64,000 nucleotides of DNA from CBDDIP01 sp965279405 (lineage in GTDB: Bacteria; Actinomycetota; Acidimicrobiia; Acidimicrobiales; Ilumatobacteraceae). The translations under genes were made by a program, and so were the position numbers. The notes beneath the pieces were generated by a model. It worked only from the letters and a program-made list of their open reading frames with translations, did no database searches and was not told where the DNA came from. Where the stretch lies: positions 1,178,001-1,242,000 of the forward strand of contig OZ257157.1 in NCBI GenBank assembly GCA_965279405.1, read 5' to 3'. Shown here piece by piece: positions 1 through 11,332 of this stretch (its first letter is position 1; the number at the start of each line of letters is the position of its first letter).

Positions 1-53
1 CCCCCGACCGTCGGTTTTGGAGACCGATGCTCTACCAGCTGAGCTACTGCCCT
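1..53 (-). tRNA. tRNA-Trp (CCA), 3' part cut by window edge
   Basis: The reverse strand starts AGGGCAG, followed by a D-arm (TAGCTCAGCTGGTAGAGCA) and an anticodon arm with loop CTCCAAA, giving anticodon CCA. The T-arm and acceptor 3' half lie beyond position 1. In many actinobacteria tRNA-Trp lies between rpmG and secE-nusG, so secE probably lies just to the left of the window. Confidence 0.93.
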
Positions 54-126
54 CTGCAGGACGGCTGCAAACGCTACCAGCCGCCCCTGGAGGATCGACC
101 CGCGGCGGGTCGGAGACGCGCTGGGG

Positions 127-291
127 TCAGCGCGTCTCTTTGTGGACGGTGTGGCGCCGGTCGTGCGAGCAGTACTTCTTCATCTCGAGCCGTTCGCGAT
201 CGTTGATCTTGGACTTCATCGTGATGTAGTTGCGGTGCTTGCACTCGGTGCATTCGAGGGTGATCTTGACCCTCTTGTCGTTCTTCGGCAT
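127..291 (-). CDS. rpmG: 50S ribosomal protein L33
   Basis: A 54-residue protein beginning MPKNDKRVKITLECTECKHR and ending HTVHKETR, the normal size and pattern for bacterial L33, a large-subunit ribosomal protein. The first zinc-ribbon pair is present (CTEC, residues 14-17). The second pair, usually CxxC, reads CSHD, so the zinc site looks incomplete; L33 forms lacking cysteines are known. The ATG start follows tuf by 45 bp, and tRNA-Trp follows 73 bp downstream. This is the usual actinobacterial neighbourhood. Confidence 0.95.
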   Translation of the reverse strand: MPKNDKRVKITLECTECKHRNYITMKSKINDRERLEMKKYCSHDRRHTVHKETR

Positions 292-336
292 GACAGGCCT
301 CCGGCCTTGGATTCTCTCGGTCCCAGCGGCGCTGGA

Positions 337-1521
<1,185 letters not shown>

Positions 1522-1573
1522 GGGGAGACGTTCTCCTGGTTGCGTGGTGTGCGGGATGTGTGTGGACTACTTG

Positions 1574-1647
1574 TAGCGGCGATCGGGATCGAACCGATGA
1601 CCTTCCGATTATGAGCCGGATGCTCTGACCAACTGAGCTACGCCGCC
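1574..1647 (-). tRNA. tRNA-Met (CAT), elongator type
   Basis: A 74-nt cloverleaf read on the reverse strand. The acceptor GGCGGCG pairs with CGCCGCT, the anticodon stem TCCGG/TCGGA carries loop CTCATAA (anticodon CAT), and the T-loop is TTCGATC. The overall sequence resembles elongator tRNA-Met rather than initiator. A tRNA-Ile2 (CAT, lysidine-modified) cannot be wholly excluded from sequence alone. Confidence 0.93.
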
Positions 1648-1694
1648 AGGGCCTTGCTGACCGGCAACGGGCTGGCCCGGAACCGCTTTGGTCG

Positions 1695-1767
1695 AGCCCT
1701 CTGTGGGAATCGAACCCACGACCTACGCCTTACCATGGCGTTGCTCTACCGACTGAGCTAAAAGGGC
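1695..1767 (-). tRNA. tRNA-Thr (GGT)
   Basis: A 73-nt cloverleaf on the reverse strand. The acceptor is GCCCTTT/AGAGGGC, the anticodon stem ACGCC/GGCGT carries loop ATGGTAA (anticodon GGT, threonine), and the T-loop is TTCGATT. It lies 47 bp upstream of tRNA-Met in the tuf tRNA cluster, matching the conserved tRNA-Thr/tuf neighbourhood. Confidence 0.95.
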
Positions 1768-1913
1768 TGGTGGCGCGCCGCATTCGCGGCAAGCCAGCGC
1801 GAAAGCATAGCGGTGCTTCCGTGCCAGCGGCCAAGCCGATTCGGCCGGTTCGCGCCCATCGGTGCCCATCGGTTTCGGCCATCGCCCATGCTCACCGGTA
1901 TCGTCACGGCCTC

Positions 1914-2420
1914 GTGGGCACCGTCACCTTGCGCCTTGCTGCACTCGCCGACGCGGAGCAGATCCGGGCCATCTACAACCACGAGGTGATGCAGACCGTC
2001 GCCACGTTCGACCTCGTGCCGCGCACGCTCGACGAGCAGCAGCGGTGGATCACCGATCGGACCGGCGCGTTCGCCGCCATCGTCGCCATCGATCTCGACG
2101 ACCCGGCCGGTGAGATCGTCGGCTTCGGGTCGCTGTCTCCGTACAAGGAGCGAGCTGCGTACCGCACGAGCGTCGAGGACTCCGTCTACGTCCGCCAGGA
2201 CCGCCACGGAGAGGGCATCGGCAAGCTCGTGGTGAAGGAGCTGCTGGAGATCGGCCGACGCAGCGGCTTCCACGCCGTCTTCGCCCGGATCACCGCGTCC
2301 AGCGAGGGCTCGCGGGCCCTGCACGCCTCGTGCGGCTTCGAGCTGATCGGAGTCGAGCGCGAGGTCGGTCGCAAGTTCAACCGCTGGCTCGACGTCGCCG
2401 TGATGCAGTTGATCCTGTAG
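1914..2420 (+). CDS. GNAT-family N-acetyltransferase (phosphinothricin/MnaT-like)
   Basis: A 168-residue protein from GTG at 1914. The frame is open further upstream to 1770, but that part looks non-coding and abuts tRNA-Thr. The fold is a single acetyl-CoA-dependent GNAT domain: it opens with VTLRLAALADAEQIRAIYNH and carries the pyrophosphate-binding loop RHGEGIG near residues 101-107. The pattern IYNHEV..TVATFDLVPRT resembles phosphinothricin and L-amino-acid (methionine sulfone) N-acetyltransferases. Members acetylate small amines or amino acids. The substrate cannot be inferred here, and no operon partner is present. Confidence 0.85.
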   Translation: MGTVTLRLAALADAEQIRAIYNHEVMQTVATFDLVPRTLDEQQRWITDRTGAFAAIVAIDLDDPAGEIVGFGSLSPYKERAAYRTSVEDSVYVRQDRHGEGIGKLVVKELLEIGRRSGFHAVFARITASSEGSRALHASCGFELIGVEREVGRKFNRWLDVAVMQLIL

Positions 2421-2423
2421 CGC

Positions 2424-2482
2424 TCGGGCTCGCTGGCGCTCGCCTGCCGTGCTCGCTCGCTGCGCTCGCTCACCCGAACTCC
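2424..2482. repeat. Dispersed intergenic repeat, copy A
   Basis: A roughly 60-bp GC-rich element with core CTCGCCTGCCGTGCTCGCTC, ending CACCCGAACTCC at the right. It fills most of the gap between the convergent GNAT and ABC-F genes. Related copies lie at 4373-4430, 27433-27491 and 38160-38216, with partial copies at 50856-50904 and 52907-52936. Translated by mistake it gives N-termini such as SERSERARQAS. Confidence 0.85.
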
Positions 2483-2544
2483 AATGCTCGGACCACCGCC
2501 ACCACCCCAGGCAGATCACCCAGCGTCGTTCGCTGAGCACGCAC

Positions 2545-4341
<1,797 letters not shown>

Positions 4342-4372
4342 GAGAATTCGTCAGGTGTCGTTTCGCAGGCGT

Positions 4373-4430
4373 GAGTTCGGGTGAGGGAGCGCAGCGAGCG
4401 CACACGGCAGGCGAGCGCAGCGAGCACCGA
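4373..4430. repeat. Dispersed intergenic repeat, copy B (inverted relative to A)
   Basis: The reverse complement matches copies A and C closely and reads GGTGCTCGCTGCGCTCGCCT onward to CACCCGAACTC. It lies between the ABC-F start codon and the tRNA-Tyr terminator, with its CACCCGAACTC end facing the ABC-F gene. Confidence 0.85.
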
Positions 4431-4481
4431 AATGAAAAGAACCGCCAGACCCCGGAGCACGTCCGGTGATCTGGCGGTTCG
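4431..4481 (-). terminator. Rho-independent terminator of tRNA-Tyr
   Basis: On the reverse strand an 11-bp perfect stem (GAACCGCCAGA with TCTGGCGGTTC; arms 4470-4480 and 4439-4449) encloses a GC-rich loop. It is followed by a T-rich run TTCTTTTCATTT. It lies directly after the CCA end of tRNA-Tyr. Confidence 0.85.
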
Positions 4482-4484
4482 AGA

Positions 4485-4568
4485 TGGTGGGCCGGGCAGG
4501 ATTCGAACCTACGTAGGCATGCCGGTTGATTTACAGTCAACTCCCTTTGGCCACTCGGGCACCGACCC
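4485..4568 (-). tRNA. tRNA-Tyr (GTA) with encoded CCA
   Basis: A class II tRNA on the reverse strand. The acceptor GGGTCGG pairs with CCGGCCC, the anticodon stem GTTGA/TCAAC carries loop CTGTAAA (anticodon GTA), a variable arm is present, and the T-loop is TTCGAAT. The CCA end is encoded at 4485-4487. Confidence 0.95.
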
Positions 4569-4609
4569 AACGCAGTCGGCAAGGCTAGCGGCGCAAGTAG
4601 CCTCGGCGC

Positions 4610-5098
4610 ATGCCCACATTCGATGTCGTCTCCGAGGTCGACCGCCAGGAGCTGCGCAACGCCGTCGATCAAGCCCAGCGCGAGATCGCCACCCGCTTCG
4701 ACTTCAAGAACACCAACTCGTCGATCGAGCAGGCCGAGCTGGTCCTCACGCTGCGAACCGTCAGCGAGGATCGTCTCAACGCGCTGCGTGTCGTGGTCGA
4801 GGAGAAGCTCGTCAAGCGCGGGCTGTCACTGAAGGGCGTCGACTACGGCAAGGTCGAGGAGGCCACGCAGAACACCGTGCGCCAAGTGGTGACGATCAAG
4901 GTCGGCATCACCAGCGACAAGGCCCGCGAGATCAACCGGATGATCAAGGAGAAGGGTCCGAAGGGGATCAGCAGCCAGACCCAGGGCGAGACCGTGCGCG
5001 TCACCGGCAAGAAGCGCGACGACCTGCAGGCCGTGATCTCACTGCTGAAGGGCGCCGATCTGGAGATCCCGCTGCAGTTCGAGAACTTCCGCGACTGA
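4610..5098 (+). CDS. yajQ: YajQ family nucleotide-binding protein
   Basis: A 162-residue protein starting MPTFDVVSEVDRQELRNAVD, the hallmark of the YajQ/DUF520 family. The length matches the family (about 160) and the protein consists of two ferredoxin-like halves. A YajQ homologue in Xanthomonas binds cyclic di-GMP and works with a transcription factor; whether this one does is unknown. It is transcribed divergently from tRNA-Tyr, with only 41 bp between them, so its promoter must be short or overlap the tRNA promoter. It converges on the next gene 23 bp away. Confidence 0.93.
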   Translation: MPTFDVVSEVDRQELRNAVDQAQREIATRFDFKNTNSSIEQAELVLTLRTVSEDRLNALRVVVEEKLVKRGLSLKGVDYGKVEEATQNTVRQVVTIKVGITSDKAREINRMIKEKGPKGISSQTQGETVRVTGKKRDDLQAVISLLKGADLEIPLQFENFRD

Positions 5099-5121
5099 GC
5101 GGAGCCTGATCGGGGAGCTGG

Positions 5122-7572
5122 TCAGGGCGTCGGCGACGGGACCAGCGGAGCGATCGTGCCCGGTGTCGGCACGCCGTTCGCGTCGGTGGCCGGCACCGGT
5201 TCCGGGAGCGTCGCTGCGCCACCGCACGCGGTGATCAAGTCGGCGTTGCCGGAGATCCAGCCGGTCGTACCCCCGAAGGCGAGGCCGAAGACGCTCACCT
5301 CGTCGGTGGCTGCGCTCAGCGGCAAGTTGCGGCCGATCGCTTGCGGAACGATGCAGCCGACGAACGTCTCCGCATCGGCCTCGACGCCGATACCGGTTGC
5401 CAGCAGCGCCTGCAGGCCGGGCGAACCACCGAAGCTCAGCGGCGACCCGTTCGTGTTCGTGGCGGCCGCGGCGCCGGGATCGCAGGCCGTGATCGCGATC
5501 GCGTTCGGCACCGTCGGCGACGGACCGACGGTCGTCATCGACTCGACGGGTGCGGCCTGTGCCCACGTGGTGAACGCACCGAGGAGCACACCGGCGCCGG
5601 CGGCGTCCTGGGCGACGACGGTGGCGTCGATGCACGGGCGTCCGCCGACGGCGACGTCCACGGTGGTGTCGCTGAGCCAGTGGATCGCCGCGTTCCAGGC
5701 GGCGGTCTCACCGATCCGCCCGGCGAGCGCGTAGTACCAGAAGACCATGCCGGCGTTCTGCTTCGTCGACGAGGCGTAGGCCGCGTTCAGGGTGATCGCC
5801 GGCGCGGCGCCGAACTCGATGCCATCGGGCATCGATTCGAAGGGCGGCTGGTCGGCGCCGGACCAGGCGGTGGGACCGACCGAGGCGAGCACTCGGCTGA
5901 ACATCGGCTGGTCGACGATCCCGACACGGCCCGTCACGTGCGCGGCGTACGCCGACATCGGCACCGGCCCGAGGCGCGCGGCGAGGCGCAAGGTCTGTTC
6001 GGTGAGCGCATCTCGTGAGCTCGGGTCCGTTGCGGCAGCTGCGACCGCGAGCGCCAAGCCATCGACGCGGACGCGGACAGCCGTCCGGCCGGAAGGATCG
6101 GCGGTCTCGATCGTCGTGCCCCAGTGCATCCGCTGGTCGAGCGCAGCGGCTGCGAGGGCGCGGTGCAAGGAGAACGCACGCAGCTCCGGGCTGAGGTCCT
6201 CGAGCACGTAGATGGTCGCGTCGGTCGGGTCGTAGAACGCCGGCGAGTCGACCGCCGCAGCGCGACCGATCGCCTCGAGATCCAGCGCGCCGCTGAGAAC
6301 GCCGACCGACCGCCAACGCGAGGCGACGGTGGCGCTGTTGGCGTCGTCGATGCCGAACGTGCTCGCCACGATCCTCGTCGAGTACTCCGCTGCGCCGAGC
6401 TCCGCCACGGCAACGGGAGCGGCGAAGGTCAGACCTGATGTGGCCGAGACCTCGTCGGCCAGTGGCTTGACGTCGGCCTGCCACTCCTTCTTGTCGAGCA
6501 CGTAGCGCTTCAACGCGTAGACGCCGCCGCCGATCATGCCGAGGACGATCAGCAGCGAGAAGGTCTTGCGCACGAGGTGGCGCTTCTTCTTCTTGTACTT
6601 GCTCGGCGAGCCCATGGGCTTGTCGAACAGGCCGACGGTTGCGGCGCTCTTGATCGCCGCCGGGGCGCGAGCGGTGAACGCCGAGTCGGTGCTCAACGTC
6701 GGCAGTGCGGGGGCGATCAGCTGCGGAGCCGAACGAGACGGGGTCAGCTCGGGCTGGGCGAACTCGACGATCGGGATCGACCCGGTGCCGGAGTCCTCAC
6801 GGTCGGGCACCATGGCCAACCGGTTGACATCGGCGTCGACCTGCGCGGCGATCTCGGCATCGACCTCGACGACCGACGCTGCCACGACGGGCTCGGGCTC
6901 GACGACCGGCTCGGCTTCGACGATCGGTTCGGGCTCGATCACGGCGTCGGGCTCGACGACCGGCTCCGCCTCGATCGCGGCCTCTGGTTCGACGACCGGC
7001 TCCGCTTCCACCACAGACGCGTCGACCACCGGCTCGGCCTCGACTACCGGCTCGGCCTCGACGATCGCCTCGGCCTCGACGACGGACTCGGGCTTGACGA
7101 CCGGCTCGGGCTCGACGACCTGCTCCGCTTCGACCACGGGGGCTTCGATGATCGGCTCCGCTTCGACCACGGTGGCTTCGACGACCGGTTCCGGCTCGAC
7201 GACTGCGGGGCGATCCGGGTTGAACGGGGCGATCACAGGCTGCGAACGCGAGTCGGTGCGACCGAAGATCGGGCGACGCATCGTCACCGGCAGCTCGCGG
7301 CTCTCGCTGAGCACCTGGGCGACCAGGTTGTCGATCTCCGGGGTCTGTGCCGTCGGGTGGTGCGGCGCTTGCTCCCACTCGATCTCACGCAGCAGCGGCA
7401 CCTCGCCGGACGGCATGCGCTCGTCGCGGTGGAAGATCGGCGAGTCGAGGTTCAGCCGAAAGTCCTCGCGCGAGTACTTCGTGCCGCCGCCCTGTGGCAC
7501 CTCTGGGTTCTGTGTGGTCGTGCCACCGCCGGTGCTGTCCGCGGTGCTGCTGTCCGCCTGGTCGTTCGCCAC
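5122..7572 (-). CDS. Membrane-anchored protein with Val-Glu-Pro repeat and peptidase-like outer domain, function unknown
   Basis: An 816-residue protein of no family I can name. Residues 1-120 are polar. Residues about 124-235 are a low-complexity acidic stretch of VVEPEP/VVEAEP units. One membrane segment lies at about 335-357 after a Lys/Arg-rich patch, giving an N-in topology with about 460 residues outside. The outer part contains YDPTDATIYVLEDLSPELR followed by LHRALAAAALDQ (about 465-482). That layout resembles actinobacterial secreted zinc-peptidase-like proteins whose motif is HELTHALQDQ. Here HExxH is absent, so catalysis is unlikely. The ATG start at 7572 was chosen because the frame has no other support upstream. 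Confidence 0.75.
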   Translation of the reverse strand: MANDQADSSTADSTGGGTTTQNPEVPQGGGTKYSREDFRLNLDSPIFHRDERMPSGEVPLLREIEWEQAPHHPTAQTPEIDNLVAQVLSESRELPVTMRRPIFGRTDSRSQPVIAPFNPDRPAVVEPEPVVEATVVEAEPIIEAPVVEAEQVVEPEPVVKPESVVEAEAIVEAEPVVEAEPVVDASVVEAEPVVEPEAAIEAEPVVEPDAVIEPEPIVEAEPVVEPEPVVAASVVEVDAEIAAQVDADVNRLAMVPDREDSGTGSIPIVEFAQPELTPSRSAPQLIAPALPTLSTDSAFTARAPAAIKSAATVGLFDKPMGSPSKYKKKKRHLVRKTFSLLIVLGMIGGGVYALKRYVLDKKEWQADVKPLADEVSATSGLTFAAPVAVAELGAAEYSTRIVASTFGIDDANSATVASRWRSVGVLSGALDLEAIGRAAAVDSPAFYDPTDATIYVLEDLSPELRAFSLHRALAAAALDQRMHWGTTIETADPSGRTAVRVRVDGLALAVAAAATDPSSRDALTEQTLRLAARLGPVPMSAYAAHVTGRVGIVDQPMFSRVLASVGPTAWSGADQPPFESMPDGIEFGAAPAITLNAAYASSTKQNAGMVFWYYALAGRIGETAAWNAAIHWLSDTTVDVAVGGRPCIDATVVAQDAAGAGVLLGAFTTWAQAAPVESMTTVGPSPTVPNAIAITACDPGAAAATNTNGSPLSFGGSPGLQALLATGIGVEADAETFVGCIVPQAIGRNLPLSAATDEVSVFGLAFGGTTGWISGNADLITACGGAATLPEPVPATDANGVPTPGTIAPLVPSPTP
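6870..7210. repeat. Coding low-complexity repeat (Val-Glu-Ala/Pro-Glu-Pro)
   Basis: Degenerate tandem units, on the plus strand variants of GACGACCGGCTCGGCCTCGA, encode about 110 residues of VVEPEP/VVEAEP in the unknown membrane protein. Unit length varies, so copy number is probably unstable. The stretch resembles extended Glu-Pro linkers that span a cell envelope or stiffen a cytoplasmic tail. Confidence 0.8.
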
Positions 7573-7650
7573 GTAGGGGTATCGGCAAGGCCGTTACCCG
7601 GCTTGAGGGGGGACTCGATCGACGATCACCCTGCACGCAGCGGCGCACGC

Positions 7651-9606
<1,956 letters not shown>

Positions 9607-9676
9607 GGCCGAACGTTAGCGCTGCGTCCAGAAACCGCTCTCCTCCCCCAGGCGTGCTCGGGCAGACTGGCGGGAC

Positions 9677-10582
9677 ATGCGCAGCGAGGCACCGATTCAG
9701 CACTTCGGGCCGACCGAGTGGGGCATGTCCGCCGCGATCGCCGTCGTCTGGGGCAGCTCGTTCCTGTGGATCGCGATCGCCATCGACTGGGTCGAGGCGC
9801 CGGTGGTGCCGCTGTTCCGCTGCCTCTTCGGCGCGCTGGCGCTGGTGTGCATCCCCGCCGCGCGCCGACGCATCGCCCGCGCGGACGTCCCTCGCTTCGT
9901 GTTCCTCGGCCTGTGCTGGATGGCCGCGCCGTTCCTGCTCTACCCGCTCGCCGAGCAGACGGTGAACACCTCGATCACCGGCATGCTCAACGGCGGTCTG
10001 CCGCTGGTGACCGTGGTGGTCACTGCGTTCTACACGCGGCACCGTCCGAGCCGGTTCCGCATCGCGGCCGTGCTCGTCGGCTTCGCCGGCATCGCGCTGA
10101 TCTCGTTCGCATCGGTCGACTCGGGCGACAGCTCGAAGAGCTCGGCCGACACGAAGGGCATCGTGCTGCTGCTCGTCGCGCTCGTGCTCTACGCGATCGC
10201 CGCGAACGCGGCCCGTCCGGTGCAGGCGAAGTACGGGGCGCTGCCGACGATGCTGTGGATCGAGATCTTCGGTGCCGCGTGGTCGCTGCCGTGGGGACTC
10301 GCCTCGCTCCCCGACAGCACGATGTCGTGGCAGGCCGTCGGCGCGCTGCTGGTGCTCGGCGCCGTCGGCACCGGTCTCGCGTTCGCGCTCTACGGCGTGC
10401 TGCTGATGCGCGCCGGCACCGTGCGCGGGATGATCGGGATCTTCTTCACCCCGATCGTCGGCACCATCCTCGGCGTGCTCGTGCGCGACGACGAGCTGCA
10501 CCTGCTGGCCGTCGCCGGCATGGCGATCGTCATCGTCGGCGCCGTCATGACCAGCCGCCCCGAACCGATCAGCACCAACTGA
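9677..10582 (+). CDS. DMT-superfamily (EamA) permease
   Basis: A 301-residue integral membrane protein with about ten hydrophobic helices arranged as two EamA repeats: the first begins WGMSAAIAVVWGSSFLWIAI, the second near residue 150. Family members export or import small metabolites such as amino acids or nucleosides; the substrate cannot be told from sequence. A putative -10/Shine-Dalgarno is not obvious in the short divergent region shared with acs. A small inverted repeat (CGATCAG/CTGATCG) overlaps the stop codon and may aid termination. Confidence 0.88.
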   Translation: MRSEAPIQHFGPTEWGMSAAIAVVWGSSFLWIAIAIDWVEAPVVPLFRCLFGALALVCIPAARRRIARADVPRFVFLGLCWMAAPFLLYPLAEQTVNTSITGMLNGGLPLVTVVVTAFYTRHRPSRFRIAAVLVGFAGIALISFASVDSGDSSKSSADTKGIVLLLVALVLYAIAANAARPVQAKYGALPTMLWIEIFGAAWSLPWGLASLPDSTMSWQAVGALLVLGAVGTGLAFALYGVLLMRAGTVRGMIGIFFTPIVGTILGVLVRDDELHLLAVAGMAIVIVGAVMTSRPEPISTN

Positions 10583-10643
10583 TCGCCGCAGCGCGCACTC
10601 CCCAGGGAGCGCGCGCCCGAGAGCGCGACGTCGAACCGCTCGT

Positions 10644-10690
10644 GAGGTGAGGGATCTGCGGTCATGGGCCGCTCACCTCTCACCGAGTTC
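10644..10690. repeat. 47-bp intergenic repeat, copy 1
   Basis: It starts GAGGTGAGGGATCTGCGG and ends CTCACCTCTCACCGAGTTC. A second copy at 11262-11308 matches at most positions. Internally GGTGAG and CTCACC can pair. The two copies bracket the pair of tiny membrane protein genes. Confidence 0.75.
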
Positions 10691-10733
10691 GCCGAGCCCG
10701 CGTCGAGATGAGCGATGAGCGGCCCATGACCGC
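10658..10733. repeat. 18-bp perfect inverted repeat
   Basis: GCGGTCATGGGCCGCTCA at 10658-10675 is exactly reverse-complemented as TGAGCGGCCCATGACCGC at 10716-10733, with 40 bp between. The left arm overlaps the 47-bp repeat. It could form a cruciform or bind a dimeric protein upstream of the small genes; no T-tract follows, so it does not look like a simple terminator. Confidence 0.8.
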
Positions 10734-10781
10734 CAACTTCTCATCGCGTCCGCCGCGCGCTCTCTGGGGACGCTGACGTCG

Positions 10782-10973
10782 ATGACTCAGCTGGATTCCG
10801 CCGTCTCGGTGAGCGCCCGCGACCAACTACCGTCGAAACCGGTGGACCCCACAAAGACAGCCGACCGGACGGTGCTCTACCTCTGGGGTCTGTTCCTCCT
10901 CGTGGCGCTCACGGTGATGGCGATAGCGATCATCAAAGGTCGACGCCGCGGGCGAGACGACCCGAACCTCTGA
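10782..10973 (+). CDS. Small single-span membrane protein, unknown
   Basis: A 63-residue predicted protein. It has a polar N-terminus, one strong hydrophobic helix at about 31-51 (VLYLWGLFLLVALTVMAIAI) and a basic C-terminus GRRRGRD, which suggests the tail is cytoplasmic. I recognise no family. A GGGGA 16-20 bases before the ATG is a weak ribosome-binding candidate. It is followed 22 bp downstream by another small membrane protein gene, and the two may form a unit. Confidence 0.5.
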   Translation: MTQLDSAVSVSARDQLPSKPVDPTKTADRTVLYLWGLFLLVALTVMAIAIIKGRRRGRDDPNL

Positions 10974-10995
10974 CGAGGCTGGTAGAAACGGATGA

Positions 10996-11217
10996 GTGAG
11001 TGAGGCGGCATGGCAAGCGGTGTTCGGCGCTGCGTTTGCGATGCTTGGCGGGATCATGTTCAAGCTGCGTCGCTTCCTCGTTCGGACGAACTGGAAGGGT
11101 GAGCCGAAGCCCGACGATGCCCTGATGCGCGTGCTTCGGGTGGGACTGCCACTCACGGCCGTCGCCACTGGGGTCGGGGTGCTGATCGCCGGTCTTGTTC
11201 GGCTTGCCTGGCACTGA
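10996..11217 (+). CDS. Small two-span membrane protein, unknown
   Basis: A 73-residue predicted protein from GTG at 10996; the nearby ATG at 10992 hits a stop at once. Hydrophobic helices lie at about 5-22 and 48-68, separated by a basic, hydrophilic segment (KLRRFLVRTNWKGEPKPDD). No family is recognised. It lies between the two copies of the 47-bp repeat and converges on kup. A short perfect hairpin GCGCTCA-C-TGAGCGC follows the stop at 11223-11237. Confidence 0.5.
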   Translation: MSEAAWQAVFGAAFAMLGGIMFKLRRFLVRTNWKGEPKPDDALMRVLRVGLPLTAVATGVGVLIAGLVRLAWH

Positions 11218-11261
11218 CGGCTGCGCTCACTGAGCGCGATCCCGAACGCCCGACCGCGCAC

Positions 11262-11308
11262 GAGGTGAGCGATCTGCGGCGCATGGACCCTCACCTCTCA
11301 CCGGGTTC
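11262..11308. repeat. 47-bp intergenic repeat, copy 2
   Basis: Same element as 10644-10690 in the same orientation: GAGGTGAGCGATCTGCGG at the left, CTCACCTCTCACCGGGTTC at the right. It occupies the gap between the second tiny membrane protein gene and the end of kup. Confidence 0.75.
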
Positions 11309-11332
11309 GGTGGCCGGGCCGGCGCGCCGGGC

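Noticed and set aside
6870..7210. Possible CRISPR array in the repetitive stretch
   Set aside because: Units are irregular in length, lie within a continuous coding frame and have no unique spacers or cas genes nearby.
10563..10582. Hairpin CGATCAG-CACCAA-CTGATCG as DMT permease terminator
   Set aside because: It overlaps the last codons, has a short stem and no T-tract; too weak for a separate feature.
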